Counted from the stretch's first letter, positions 32,302-42,864 are shown. The stretch is 64,000 bases of DNA from Candidatus Phycorickettsia trachydisci (GCF_003015145.1 NZ_CP027845.1:620001-684000); one strand, 5' to 3'. Notes: generated by a model from the sequence alone, not told the origin. Numbers and translations: made by a program.

Positions 32302-33744
32302 TTGCCATATAAAAAATACGATTATATCTTATCACAAAATCCTTCCGGAATTTGTATTGACTCACGGATAGTCAGTGAAGGTGAGGTCTTTTTTGTGCCT
32401 TCTTATAAAAAATACGACCCCGTCAACTACATCAATCAGGCTTTAGATAAAGGAGCAAAACTTGTTGTTACAGATCATCCAGGATTCCAAAATAAAGAAA
32501 AAGTAATCTACGTTGAAAACGTAACAAGAGCTCTTTGGTACTGCGCAGATAAGTTTTACTCCAATTTACCACGACATAAAATTGCTATAACGGGAACAAA
32601 TGGCAAGACCTCTACTACAGATTATGTAAGACAAATATTCATTTTGTTAGGACAAAAAGCTGGAAGTATTGGAACGCTTGGCGCAATCTCCAACGTTAAT
32701 CTTGATAACTCTATCTTAAATCTTGCATTCTTAACCTCTAATGATCTAATTACAAATTATAAGATATTATCTCAACTCAAAGAACGGGAAGCTGATTATG
32801 CCTGCTTAGAAGGGTCAAGCTTGGGCATACATCAAGGACGATTAGGGCAAATTAAATTTGACTGTGCTGCGTTCACCTCGTTTTCCCAAGACCATTTAGA
32901 TTATCATCATACTTTATCAAATTACTTTCAGGCCAAATTAGATCTTTTTAGAAATAACCTTACTCCTACACATCATATTTTTATATCTGAACAAGTATGT
33001 AACATAGCAGATGAGATGAATTTTGACTTACCTTTTAAATTTGAGATTATAGGAGAGTCTGCATTTTGCGATGCTCGAATAGATTTTAAATATCATGATG
33101 TTAATGGACAGCTAATACAATTTGTGTATCATAATCACGAATATGCATTTGAGACTGATATAACAACAAAAGTTCAAGGCTATAATTTAGTCTTTGCAGC
33201 CTTGTTAGTCCATAAATGTGGTTTTAGCTTAAAAGAGATAATGAAGGTTATTCCCCATGTAAAACCTGTGGCAGGTAGAATGCAAAAAATTCCTGATCCT
33301 AAAAATTTCAGACATATTTTTGTAGATTTTGCACATGACCCGTATTCTCTTCAAAATATCCTTTTAGAGCTTCAAAAATTAAAAAATTCAGATTCGGCAA
33401 GAATTTTTTGTATATTCGGTTGTGGAGGCGATAGGGATAAACTCAAAAGACCTATAATGGGTAAAGTTGCTTCTGAGTTAGCAGATCAAGTGATTGTTAC
33501 AGACGATAATCCAAGATCCGAAAATCCACAACTTATTAGATCTGATATTATTCACGGTATTACCAAAGGTAATTATATAGAAATTGCGGATCGCAAAATT
33601 GCTATAAAAGAAACATTGAAAATAATGAATATTAATGACATACTGTTAGTTACTGGCAAAGGTCATGAAGATTATCAAATTTATGGTAATCATAAGATGC
33701 CCTTTAGTGATGTAGAAATTATAGAACAGTGTTTATCAGAATAA
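32302..33744 (+). CDS. murE: UDP-MurNAc-tripeptide synthetase MurE
   Basis: Adds the third amino acid to the peptidoglycan stem peptide. The start is a TTG at 32302; an in-frame stop lies just upstream and no ATG fits the family start. Residues 19-23 have DSRIV, the P-loop is ITGTNGKTST (about 98-107), and the C-terminal domain has DDNPRSENP (about 402-410). The DNPR motif is characteristic of enzymes that add meso-diaminopimelate. The 480 residues are full length, so the organism probably makes DAP-type peptidoglycan. Confidence 0.95.
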   Translation: MPYKKYDYILSQNPSGICIDSRIVSEGEVFFVPSYKKYDPVNYINQALDKGAKLVVTDHPGFQNKEKVIYVENVTRALWYCADKFYSNLPRHKIAITGTNGKTSTTDYVRQIFILLGQKAGSIGTLGAISNVNLDNSILNLAFLTSNDLITNYKILSQLKEREADYACLEGSSLGIHQGRLGQIKFDCAAFTSFSQDHLDYHHTLSNYFQAKLDLFRNNLTPTHHIFISEQVCNIADEMNFDLPFKFEIIGESAFCDARIDFKYHDVNGQLIQFVYHNHEYAFETDITTKVQGYNLVFAALLVHKCGFSLKEIMKVIPHVKPVAGRMQKIPDPKNFRHIFVDFAHDPYSLQNILLELQKLKNSDSARIFCIFGCGGDRDKLKRPIMGKVASELADQVIVTDDNPRSENPQLIRSDIIHGITKGNYIEIADRKIAIKETLKIMNINDILLVTGKGHEDYQIYGNHKMPFSDVEIIEQCLSE

Positions 33745-33748
33745 TCAT

Positions 33749-35128
33749 ATGAAATACATTTGGAGTAAGGAAGACCTATCTTTAGCACTAAACCAAGATA
33801 TAGGATTTGATGGAGGTCCTGTGAGTTCTAACTCCAAGGAAATCAAGCCTGGAGATATTTTTATAGCACTTAAAGGAGGAAAAACAGATGGGCATAACTA
33901 TATTGAAGATGCCTTGAAACGAGACGCAAGCTTTGTAATTGCTAGCCATATTCCTTCAAAATTAAAACAAACTGAAAAAATTATAATTGTTGAAGATACA
34001 TACCAAGCTCTTTTATCTCTGGCCGCTTTCAGACGCAGGCAGTCAAAAGCTAAATTTATCTCTATTACAGGCAGTTGTGGCAAGACTTCGACTAAATTCT
34101 ACTTAACGCAAATTTTATCAAAATTTGCAAAATCTACGTGCAGTCAAGCAAGTTTTAATAACTACCTGGGAGTACCCCTAACTCTTGCATCCCTGCCCTT
34201 GGATGCTGAATACGTTGTGATGGAAATAGGCACAAATCATTTAGATGAAATTAAGCCTTTAGCACAATTAGTCAAGTCTGATATAGCCATAATCACAAAT
34301 GTTCTATCTGCACATATAGGAAATTTTTCTTCTTTTCACGAACTGGTTTATGAAAAAGCTCAAATTTTCCAAGGCACCTTACCTAACGCCATAGGTATCA
34401 TCAATAAATCATTAGATACAAAATGTTTGGAGATTATTCAAAAGGAAGCAACATTAAATGGCATACAAAAACTTCTATATTTTGGAGGAGAAAAATCTCA
34501 AGTAGATGCAGCCGTACTTGATTATAAATTACTCGATAACTCTTTAGCTCAAGTACAAATCCAGGTTGGGAATATGATACTCAACTATACCACTGGGGTC
34601 ATAGGAAAACATAATGCCGCTAATTTTCTTGCGATTATTCTGGCTTGCATGCATCTAGAACTTGATTTAGATAAAGTTTTAACATCTTTTAAAGATTTAA
34701 AAAATATAGACGGGAGAGGTAAAATCATATCTGTTACAAAGTTCGATAAGTCTTTCAAAATAATAGATGATGCTTTTAATGCAAACCCTGGATCTACTAG
34801 TGCTGCCTTAGAAAATTTTGCACATTTCCAATCTGAACAAAAAGTTGTAGTATTGTCGGATATGCTTGAGTTAGGAAAAGATTCCTTAACATTTCATCAA
34901 AATTTAAAGCCAACGCTTATAAAATCTGGCGCATATAAGTTTATCGCTGTTGGAGAAATGATGAAACATTTATATGATCACGTAGAGGGCATTGAGAAGC
35001 ACTTTTTTCAAGATACCAATAAACTTCTTGCTTCAATACATGATTTAATTGTAGATGGAGATGTGCTATTATTTAAAGGGTCAAAGTCGACAAATTTACA
35101 CCAGGCCGTTGATTTTTTAAAAAATTAA
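33749..35128 (+). CDS. murF: UDP-MurNAc-pentapeptide synthetase MurF
   Basis: Adds D-Ala-D-Ala to the UDP-MurNAc-tripeptide. The 459-residue protein has the Mur ligase layout: an N-terminal substrate domain (VSSNSKEIKPGDIFIALKG), the ATP-binding core with TGSCGKTSTK near residue 110 and SFNNYLGVPLTL, and a C-terminal domain with DDAFNANPGS. It follows murE by four bases. The usual next genes mraY and murD are absent; an unrelated membrane protein follows. Confidence 0.96.
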   Translation: MKYIWSKEDLSLALNQDIGFDGGPVSSNSKEIKPGDIFIALKGGKTDGHNYIEDALKRDASFVIASHIPSKLKQTEKIIIVEDTYQALLSLAAFRRRQSKAKFISITGSCGKTSTKFYLTQILSKFAKSTCSQASFNNYLGVPLTLASLPLDAEYVVMEIGTNHLDEIKPLAQLVKSDIAIITNVLSAHIGNFSSFHELVYEKAQIFQGTLPNAIGIINKSLDTKCLEIIQKEATLNGIQKLLYFGGEKSQVDAAVLDYKLLDNSLAQVQIQVGNMILNYTTGVIGKHNAANFLAIILACMHLELDLDKVLTSFKDLKNIDGRGKIISVTKFDKSFKIIDDAFNANPGSTSAALENFAHFQSEQKVVVLSDMLELGKDSLTFHQNLKPTLIKSGAYKFIAVGEMMKHLYDHVEGIEKHFFQDTNKLLASIHDLIVDGDVLLFKGSKSTNLHQAVDFLKN

Positions 35129-35130
35129 AG

Positions 35131-35955
35131 ATGACAGCTAAGCTAAATCAATATTTAAATATCTGGAAGCTATTAATTTGCAACTTATTTTTGTCTCTAT
35201 TTTCAGTTAAATTTTACGAGAAAATATACAAAAATTTTCAAGGCTTTGGGTTTAAATACTTTCTATCTTGTCTACTTATAGCAAGCATTATCAAATCCAC
35301 TATATTGTTTATTGATCTGCAGCAAATAGTGAACTACTTAAAATACGATCAGCAAAACTATTATAGTAGCCTGCTTCAAAGTTTTTTTACGCAGTTTCCA
35401 ACAATTCAATATGATGGCAAAAGCATTGCTATAGAAAAAGATGAGGCACTTGACATAGCAAATCCTTTTGATGAAACACAAAAATTACTAAGTATCACCT
35501 CATCAGGCAAAAACGACTGGTCGCAAAGCAGCTTAATAGTACTTTCAAAAGAAAATTTAATAATTAACTCAAGTGAAAAGCCTTATATTATACCGTACTA
35601 CAAAATTGATACTAAACCTTCCGTAATCAACGGAGATAGATTAAAAACTTTGATAGGTTTTTATATCAGTGAGTTTAAGTACCAAATATGGAGCGGAATT
35701 TTTTTTGCAATTTGCTTTGTTTTCGCTAGCGTTACTTTTTCACGCTATATTTTTCTAATTGCAATTATTAGTTTTGTCGTGAAATTTATCTTAAACAAAG
35801 ATTTGCAAAACTGTATCCGCACAATAATGTTTGCAATTGCAGGAATTTCAGCAATTCAGCTACTCATACCCTTACAACTATTCAGCTACTACACAATATT
35901 AAACTTTTCTTTAGCAACTATAGCTATACTTAAAGCTGAAAAAGCTTATGAATAG
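35131..35955 (+). CDS. Polytopic membrane protein, DUF1189-like
   Basis: The 274-residue protein starts two bases after murF. It has an N-terminal segment ending in a hydrophobic helix (about residues 45-65), a polar, probably periplasmic loop (about 70-185), and four hydrophobic helices near the C-terminus. The FYEKIYKNFQGFGFKYFL pattern near the start resembles DUF1189 proteins. Position suggests co-expression with the cell-wall genes, but there is no catalytic motif and I cannot assign a role. Confidence 0.6.
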   Translation: MTAKLNQYLNIWKLLICNLFLSLFSVKFYEKIYKNFQGFGFKYFLSCLLIASIIKSTILFIDLQQIVNYLKYDQQNYYSSLLQSFFTQFPTIQYDGKSIAIEKDEALDIANPFDETQKLLSITSSGKNDWSQSSLIVLSKENLIINSSEKPYIIPYYKIDTKPSVINGDRLKTLIGFYISEFKYQIWSGIFFAICFVFASVTFSRYIFLIAIISFVVKFILNKDLQNCIRTIMFAIAGISAIQLLIPLQLFSYYTILNFSLATIAILKAEKAYE

Positions 35956-36076
35956 CAACACAAAACCAGGCATTAATTCTCTTTAGTACCGTTCTAGCTT
36001 TTCTAAATATTATTTTACAATTTACAAATCTATAAAATAAGATTATGATAAATAATGATATATAGCTTTACGTTAA

Positions 36077-36085
36077 TGCTATATA
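36077..36085 (+). promoter_or_regulatory. Candidate extended -10 promoter of the DUF378 gene
   Basis: TGC (36077-36079) then TATATA (36080-36085), about 40 bases before the start codon at 36125. No clear -35 element. Confidence 0.4.
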
Positions 36086-36124
36086 TAAGTACTTTACATT
36101 TAGCTTAATTTATAGGTAAAATTT

Positions 36125-36337
36125 ATGGCAGAAAACCAAACTTCAGAATTAGTCAAATCTATATCTTATTTGTTGGCATCAGTTGGAGCCGTTAACTGGG
36201 GTCTTGTAGGACTACTAGATTTTAACCTAGTATCAGCACTTTTAGGCGAAGGAAGCCTAATAACGCAGATTGTTTATATCGTTGTAGGATTAAGCGGTAT
36301 ATCCTCATTGTTTCACGTAATCAAAAAATATGTTTAG
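36125..36337 (+). CDS. DUF378 family small membrane protein
   Basis: A 70-residue protein with two hydrophobic helices (about residues 11-30 and 45-62). The VGAVNWGLVGLLDFNLV stretch is the hallmark of DUF378 (YuzA-like) proteins. Function unknown. An AGGT element lies before the ATG. It converges on the giant repeat-protein gene with 23 bases between stops. Confidence 0.85.
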   Translation: MAENQTSELVKSISYLLASVGAVNWGLVGLLDFNLVSALLGEGSLITQIVYIVVGLSGISSLFHVIKKYV

Positions 36338-36360
36338 TATAAAGTGTGCTCTAATAATTT

Positions 36361-39300
36361 TTACGGACCAGTCTCAGTATTCACTGTAGCCTTAGCTCCC
36401 GTCCACGGAAGTGTGTTATATGGACTGTAGAATTTCATACCCCAGTTTATTCCTCCACCACCCACTACCCTTAAATATACCCTAACTGTATTATATGCTC
36501 CAGCCACCAGATTGTTTTGAATTGCAGTTGTTAAACTGCCAATGCCCCCTGGAGCATTTTTATAATCACGCCAAACTGTATCAGTATTAGAAGTGGAATA
36601 AAGTGCATAACCACTAAAGGTTGTGCTGTCACTTGTTATTTGAGTCCAAGTACTACTATTTAAGCTACCAGAATAAGTACTAGCATTACTCATATAAATT
36701 CTCACATAATCATTAAACTGCAAGTAATCCATTGAAACATATTGTTTTGCAGCTTCAGTTGCAACATAAAAAGTTATCCTATAGTCATTGGTACTAGTTG
36801 CATTAATACCATTTTGTCCTGTACCCCAACAAGTATTCATATGCACCCAGTAATAGGGAGCATACGTGGTAGTATCACTATAGATATTGAGAGCACATCC
36901 TGTCCAACTATTATTTGTGACATAATAATGGAAATCATATACTTCATCTTTTGTACATCCTTCAAAACTAGCTCCATGTGTGGAATTACTAGACGTTCCG
37001 CTATACAAATCAGTTGCTGTAGTGGATACTGTATCAAGATAAGCGCTACTACCATTGGTTTGACAATACCTAGTCATTGAGCCATTTTCACTATATCCAC
37101 TAGCACAAGTACCAGTAGAAAGACTCCCGATAGAAGTAACTGGCCAAGTTGCGTAACCACTAGTGCTAGATGCTGTTGTTACTGCAGCGCAACCACAACC
37201 AGAAAAATTAGTTGAAGTACCATTTGTAATCGTATCTAATTGAGGTATGCTATTTACTACATTACATGTTCTGCTCATTTTAGAACTATTTATAGCACCA
37301 AAGCCACTCCCACAAGTTCCCGTTGATGTACTATTTACAGTGGCTCTTGTCCATGTTGCATAACCACTTGTTACATCTGCACTCGAATCTACGCCGCATA
37401 CACAAGGTAAATTGTAAGAAAGATTTATACCAGTAGTACCACCAGTTGTAGAACCAACTCCTCTCATGGTTATAGTAATGGTGTTCGCACCATATTTTAA
37501 GTTAGATATGATTGCAGCATTCAAATTGGTAAAATTTGGGTCAAGAGTATTGTAATATTGTGCAACCAGTACATCACCAGCAGTACTAGACCAAACATAA
37601 TAACCATTAATCGTAGCATTGTCATTAGTAACTTGAACACCATTTACTGAGATACGAAGATAATCATTATATTCTAACACAGTAAAATACATACTAACTT
37701 GAGATAGGTTTACACCGGTAGGTATATTAAAGCTAACTGTACCAGTATTACCTGTTCCAGCAGCTATGGGATTCTTCATGAATACTATAGTACCTGCAGT
37801 ACCGGTACTATCTGGAGTCACTGTTCCTGTAATATTTCCAGACACTGTAGGTGTAGAAGAGATACAGTTAGTTATGCAACCATCAAAATTATTTGAAGTA
37901 CCATCACTCGCTAAAGTCTCTAATTGAGATACGCCACTGACGTAATTACAAGTTCTGGCCATATTAGAACTTACTGGGGTATAACCACTTCCACAAGTAC
38001 CTGTAGCTACAGCTCCAACAGGCGCTGCTGTCCATGTCGCATAACCACTTGTCACATCTGCGGTTGTATCCGCAGCACATTGAGGATAACAGGTTGTATT
38101 ATATCCAAGACTTGCATAAAGATAAGCGCTTATATTAGAAATCGCTTTAACTGTTATAGTAATAGTATTTGTTTGACCAATTTTTAAATTAGCTAATATT
38201 GCAGCATTCAAATTAGTAAAATTTGGATCAAGAGTAGTGTAGTCTTGGTAAGTTAGTACATCACTAGAACCGCTAGACCAAAGTACATAACCATTAATTG
38301 TATTAGTGTCAGTAGTAATCTGAGTGCCATTTACTGAAATCCTAATATAATCATTATATTTTAACGTAGTAAAATATATCCCTACTTGAGAAAGACTTAT
38401 ACCGCTAGGTATATTAAAATTAGCAGTAAAAGTATATGTTCCAGCACTTGAAAAAGCTACAAAACTAGTAGAAGTCGAGCCAGTGCTGGCGAATACTATT
38501 TTACCTCCATTACCGTTACTATTCGGAGTAACCGTTGCAGTATTACTTCCACCTGGTGTTGCAGTAGGGCTAAGAGCAATACAGGTAGATAAACAACCGT
38601 AGAAATTAGTTGAAGTTCCATTCGTCAGGGCATCAAGTTGAGCTAAACCATTTACAAGACTGCAAGATCTACGCATATATGATGAACTCACAGCTGTGTA
38701 ACCGCTACTACAAGTACCAACTGAGTTGTTTCCGGTAGTTACAGTTGTCCAGGTCGCATTACCTCCACTATCATTAGAACAACCAGATTGACAACCAGCA
38801 AAGTTTCCACTTGATGTTGCACCGTTAGCATTTATGGTTTCAAGAGCTGCGACATTGTTTGTTATGGAGCACAATCTGCTCATCTTAGAAGAATTGACTG
38901 AAATATATCCAGTGTTACATGTGCCGGTTGATGAAGCATTTATTGTGGATGACGGCCAAGTAGCATTACCAGCGGTCTCACCAGCACAATTTCCTAAAAT
39001 ACAACCAGCAAAATTCCCACTTGTCGTAGCACCATTGGCATTGATGGTTTCAAGTGTCACAGCATTATTCACAATTGCACATGATCTGGTCATTTTACCT
39101 GTGTTAACAGGTACATAATTCGTCATACAACTACCCGTTGATGATGATCCATAACTTGCGCTCGACCACGTAGCATAACCTGTAGAAGAATTAGCCGATG
39201 TAACAGCAGCACAAGTTCCATACACACAACCTCCAAAACTTGTTCCCTTACTAGAATTACTAGATGTACCACTAACCGTAGAACTTACCGTAGATACCGT

Positions 39301-40182
39301 ATCCAAAACTCCAGCACTGCTAGATAAAGCACAGTACCTAGTCATTTTGGTTGAATCTAGTGCAATATATCCAGAATTACACGTACCAGCTGAAATGCCA
39401 CCTACAGCAGTCTGAGTCCATGTTGCATAACCAGCACCATCACTACTACACTGACTGTAGCAAAGCTGATTGTATGCCATAGTTATATAAAATCCACCTC
39501 CACCAACTGTTTTTGCGTTAATCGTAATCGTATTAGATTCAACCTTTAAGTTATTTAATAGAGCTGCATTCAAGTTACTTAAGTTAGAATCCAAGGTAGT
39601 ATAGTTACGCCAACCACCAACGTCAGTTGAGGCAGAAGTCCAAAGGGGATAGCTTGTACCATTGTATGCTATGGTAGAGCTATCTGTAGTAATTTGAGTA
39701 CCATTTACAAGAATTTGGATATAATCAGCAAATTGCACGCTAGTGAAATAAAGATCTGCTTGAGATGAAGTAAATGGCAACGTGAAATTAATCGTCATGG
39801 TATTAGTACCACTACTAGTTATAGTATTAGTACCAGCGCTACCTGTGCTAAGTACTATAGTTCCCCCATCAACACTTTTCGTGCTGGTGGAATTGTTTTG
39901 AACAGTGATCTTCCCTCCTCCATTAAGAGATGAACCATTTGAAGGAGAAAGACTAATATTATAAATACAACCAGCCACACAACCACCAAAAGTACTAGAA
40001 ACCCTTGTGCTATTAGTATCCCAAGTGGTTATTCCCGTTGATTGTAAAAAGCAATATCTAGTCATTAAACTCGAATCTACAGGTATATAATTAGTCACAC
40101 AACTTCCGGTTGCTAATGCTCCAGCACTACTAGCTGCAGGCCATGTAGCCATATATGTAACACTATCGCTTGAAACGGCACA
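36361..40182. repeat. Internal A/B module repeat array in the giant gene
   Basis: The order on the coding strand is A-B-A-A-A-A-B-A-B-A-A-B. Adjacent A copies near 38770-38860 and 38990-39070 are clearly similar at DNA level around ccagcaaa and atggtttcaag, which implies fairly recent unit duplication. Confidence 0.8.
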
Positions 40183-42864
40183 CGTTGCAGGAGGCACGGT
40201 AATACATGCACTAGAATTTTCTAAACCTATCTTGCTACGGACATTTTGACCTAACGGTACGGAAGTATTATCGCCATAATTATAGTAATCAGATGAAGAC
40301 AAACTAGGAGTAGTTGCACTTGGGCTTACCCGATCACTAGGACTGATACTAGTCCAAGTTGAACTACCGTCAAGAGCAGTATAATTATTTGCTAAAATAC
40401 ACTGAGTCGTATCGTTTTGACAACCTTTTGTATTATCTATACACAGATAAGATCCTCCCCTTACGTAATGCCCCCCAATATACTCCAAACCATTTAAGTA
40501 TATTGCACATGTATCTTGATCACATGATGAAGATGGCATAGCGCTGTTTAAATAATTGCCCCACATAGAGTCATACATAGTATTACCGCTGTAGCTTACT
40601 ATACGATTATCGCTTGAAGTAGTTGGTTGATAAGGTATGGTAAGGTTATTTGTATCTACAACGTGAGTAGTAAAGGAAGCCCCACCAAGATATAAAACTG
40701 GATCAGAAGGTAAAGAAGACCAGTCTGAAGTAAATTGCGGCACCGTCATTGTAGCAGTTGCGTTATAAGGAGTACCACTCTTACCTTTAGCACTCCACGT
40801 TACAGTAGCACATGGTGATATATGGGTTGCTGTACTACAAGATGTAATGCTCGGCGTAGGAATGTCGACACGATCAATACAATCTAATTTAACATCAGGA
40901 TAAGTAGTACCAGGGAATGTTTGATAAGCACAAACATGACTATAATCCTCTGTATTTTGATCTATTTGAATATAAAATTTGTTGCTGGAGCTTGTTCCAG
41001 TGTATACATCTACATAAGGTAAAGAAACTGGAGAACTAGAGGTAGATAAAGGTCCTGTTGGGGCTGTTGTAGTTGCGGTAACTGAAAGGTTAAAACTATC
41101 CGAATATTCACCCACATCAACTCCCCAAATGCTTTGACAAAATTGTGTTGATTGGACCACTGAACCCATACTACTAGGAGGCGTATATCCATTAGTATTA
41201 GTTGTACTTCCACAATCTGGTAGATCGACATAATAGTAATTCGAAACTTCCACAATATTAGTCATAGATGAATCTAGCACTTGATATAAAACCCTATACT
41301 GCTTTCCCGAATTAATTGTAATATTACCAACTTGTGATAAGCTCAATGCGGAACCCAAGACCAGGTTATTATTTGCCAAAGCGCTAGTTCTAGTAAGAGA
41401 TAGGGAAATATTCACACAATTTTTAGTCACATTACCCGAACAAGCCTGAACAGGATGAGTATATCCTATACGCACCGTGTTATTTAAGAAATTATTGTCA
41501 AAATTACTGTGTACACAAGTTATTGGACTGCATAATGTATATGGAGTGGTTTGATTAGTTTGGGCGCTTGTCAGACCGTAGCAATTTTGGTATAAATTTC
41601 CTTTTGGATCTGTAGAACAGATAGAATCCAATAAGCCAGTCACTATACTCGCTGAAGTAGGACAATAATTTGGAGGATAATCTCCTAGAGGAAAATTGAT
41701 GCAACCATAATTCGCATCAGCATATTTATTAACTTGACTATTATTTTGTAAAATCATTATCCAGAATGAAGTCTCTTGTGTAAGAAATATAGCCCATACC
41801 TCAAAAAGTTTACCTATTACTTTTAAGGTTTTTTGATTAGCACCCATTGAAGAAGCTAACATTGAAACTATAATTTCAGCCATATTAAACCCAGTTCCCA
41901 ATTGACATTGTTGCCATAATTGCAATAAAGTTAATAACATAGTTGCAATTGGACTTTGGACTGCAGAACCTCCATGAAATGGTTGCATTACTGGATTAAT
42001 ATCGAAAAGGTCAAGAGGAATATGCTGAAAAACAGCATTAATCGCCCCCCCCAACAAAAATCCCTTTATGGCGCTTACTAAATCACTTAAGGAAAAGTTG
42101 CCATAAACTATAGGATTTACGGAAGATTTTAAAATGTTTGGATCTAGTACAGTCCATAGATCTAAGACCCAAGGATCGTCATAAGCACAAATTTTAGGCC
42201 TTAAAATAGAATATTGAGCACCCGTCCGATCTGCTACTAAATCATCCCATTGTGTTACTCCATAAGTATCCAAATGTTGACCTCTGGTCCCATACACAGG
42301 ATCGGTGCCTTGCATGTATCCAGGATCAGCCGCAAACCCATCACTTGAAGGAGAAGCAATACGAGCACACACTCTTTTAGTAGTAATTAAGTACTTTGTA
42401 CTGAAAAAATTACATTCTCCCTTTAATCCGTCTAGCTGAAAAGTTTCAGCCCAACATCCACCAAAACATACCAAATTTCTCAGCTTAATCTTAGTAGAAT
42501 TACTTCCAGGGTCTTCAGCACACGTCCATTGATTTACCTCAAATTTATCAGCAATGCCATATCGATATAAACAATTAGCTTCTCGCCCTGTAGGCCCTCT
42601 ACCTGCTTTTCTGTTATAAGGTGGCAGAATCTTCATATAGTTTGGAGTTATTACTCTATTATTGTCAGTACACGCACTTCCAACACATGTTCTGCCATTG
42701 ACACCAGGATGATTAGGATCTCCGAAATAGTATGTGGGGGTTGTTACGGGAGTAACGAGGCTTGTTAGTGCATTAACAAATTTGCTCCACCAGCTTGCTT
42801 GAGCATTGCTAAAGCAGAGTAGAAGAGATATAAAAATAAATTTACTCAATCTCGAAAGCTGCAT
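36361..42864 (-). CDS. Giant exported Cys-rich modular repeat protein, 2167 aa
   Basis: I do not recognise a family. Residues 1-23 form a signal peptide (KFIFISLLLCFSNAQA). Residues about 24-890 are unique and Cys-rich, with an amphipathic or hydrophobic stretch near 260-360. From about 894 the protein is built from two modules. Module A (about 65-80 residues) has four Cys, a (G)YATW motif, GTC..GY, and M.R.C then F.GC; I count eight at about 894, 1133, 1213, 1291, 1359, 1594, 1824 and 1890. Module B (about 160-200 residues) has F.DY..I.VNGTQIT.D and DPNFTNLNAAI.NNLK; four copies at about 968, 1425, 1666 and 1969. There is no C-terminal barrel, LPXTG or membrane anchor. The ATG overlaps the end of the degenerate virB4 by 23 bases with no visible Shine-Dalgarno, so translation is coupled. 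Confidence 0.9.
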   Translation of the reverse strand: MQLSRLSKFIFISLLLCFSNAQASWWSKFVNALTSLVTPVTTPTYYFGDPNHPGVNGRTCVGSACTDNNRVITPNYMKILPPYNRKAGRGPTGREANCLYRYGIADKFEVNQWTCAEDPGSNSTKIKLRNLVCFGGCWAETFQLDGLKGECNFFSTKYLITTKRVCARIASPSSDGFAADPGYMQGTDPVYGTRGQHLDTYGVTQWDDLVADRTGAQYSILRPKICAYDDPWVLDLWTVLDPNILKSSVNPIVYGNFSLSDLVSAIKGFLLGGAINAVFQHIPLDLFDINPVMQPFHGGSAVQSPIATMLLTLLQLWQQCQLGTGFNMAEIIVSMLASSMGANQKTLKVIGKLFEVWAIFLTQETSFWIMILQNNSQVNKYADANYGCINFPLGDYPPNYCPTSASIVTGLLDSICSTDPKGNLYQNCYGLTSAQTNQTTPYTLCSPITCVHSNFDNNFLNNTVRIGYTHPVQACSGNVTKNCVNISLSLTRTSALANNNLVLGSALSLSQVGNITINSGKQYRVLYQVLDSSMTNIVEVSNYYYVDLPDCGSTTNTNGYTPPSSMGSVVQSTQFCQSIWGVDVGEYSDSFNLSVTATTTAPTGPLSTSSSPVSLPYVDVYTGTSSSNKFYIQIDQNTEDYSHVCAYQTFPGTTYPDVKLDCIDRVDIPTPSITSCSTATHISPCATVTWSAKGKSGTPYNATATMTVPQFTSDWSSLPSDPVLYLGGASFTTHVVDTNNLTIPYQPTTSSDNRIVSYSGNTMYDSMWGNYLNSAMPSSSCDQDTCAIYLNGLEYIGGHYVRGGSYLCIDNTKGCQNDTTQCILANNYTALDGSSTWTSISPSDRVSPSATTPSLSSSDYYNYGDNTSVPLGQNVRSKIGLENSSACITVPPATCAVSSDSVTYMATWPAASSAGALATGSCVTNYIPVDSSLMTRYCFLQSTGITTWDTNSTRVSSTFGGCVAGCIYNISLSPSNGSSLNGGGKITVQNNSTSTKSVDGGTIVLSTGSAGTNTITSSGTNTMTINFTLPFTSSQADLYFTSVQFADYIQILVNGTQITTDSSTIAYNGTSYPLWTSASTDVGGWRNYTTLDSNLSNLNAALLNNLKVESNTITINAKTVGGGGFYITMAYNQLCYSQCSSDGAGYATWTQTAVGGISAGTCNSGYIALDSTKMTRYCALSSSAGVLDTVSTVSSTVSGTSSNSSKGTSFGGCVYGTCAAVTSANSSTGYATWSSASYGSSSTGSCMTNYVPVNTGKMTRSCAIVNNAVTLETINANGATTSGNFAGCILGNCAGETAGNATWPSSTINASSTGTCNTGYISVNSSKMSRLCSITNNVAALETINANGATSSGNFAGCQSGCSNDSGGNATWTTVTTGNNSVGTCSSGYTAVSSSYMRRSCSLVNGLAQLDALTNGTSTNFYGCLSTCIALSPTATPGGSNTATVTPNSNGNGGKIVFASTGSTSTSFVAFSSAGTYTFTANFNIPSGISLSQVGIYFTTLKYNDYIRISVNGTQITTDTNTINGYVLWSSGSSDVLTYQDYTTLDPNFTNLNAAILANLKIGQTNTITITVKAISNISAYLYASLGYNTTCYPQCAADTTADVTSGYATWTAAPVGAVATGTCGSGYTPVSSNMARTCNYVSGVSQLETLASDGTSNNFDGCITNCISSTPTVSGNITGTVTPDSTGTAGTIVFMKNPIAAGTGNTGTVSFNIPTGVNLSQVSMYFTVLEYNDYLRISVNGVQVTNDNATINGYYVWSSTAGDVLVAQYYNTLDPNFTNLNAAIISNLKYGANTITITMRGVGSTTGGTTGINLSYNLPCVCGVDSSADVTSGYATWTRATVNSTSTGTCGSGFGAINSSKMSRTCNVVNSIPQLDTITNGTSTNFSGCGCAAVTTASSTSGYATWPVTSIGSLSTGTCASGYSENGSMTRYCQTNGSSAYLDTVSTTATDLYSGTSSNSTHGASFEGCTKDEVYDFHYYVTNNSWTGCALNIYSDTTTYAPYYWVHMNTCWGTGQNGINATSTNDYRITFYVATEAAKQYVSMDYLQFNDYVRIYMSNASTYSGSLNSSTWTQITSDSTTFSGYALYSTSNTDTVWRDYKNAPGGIGSLTTAIQNNLVAGAYNTVRVYLRVVGGGGINWGMKFYSPYNTLPWTGAKATVNTETGP

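Noticed and set aside
38834-39118. Open frame on the plus strand inside the giant gene
   Set aside because: It is antisense to the repeat modules; its apparent regularity (repeated LTGT, LVILPVL) reflects the module repeats on the other strand.
36361-42864. Giant protein as an autotransporter or TraN-type F-system protein
   Set aside because: No C-terminal beta-barrel is visible, and Cys-richness alone does not establish TraN homology; the nearby VirB4 is of the P-type.
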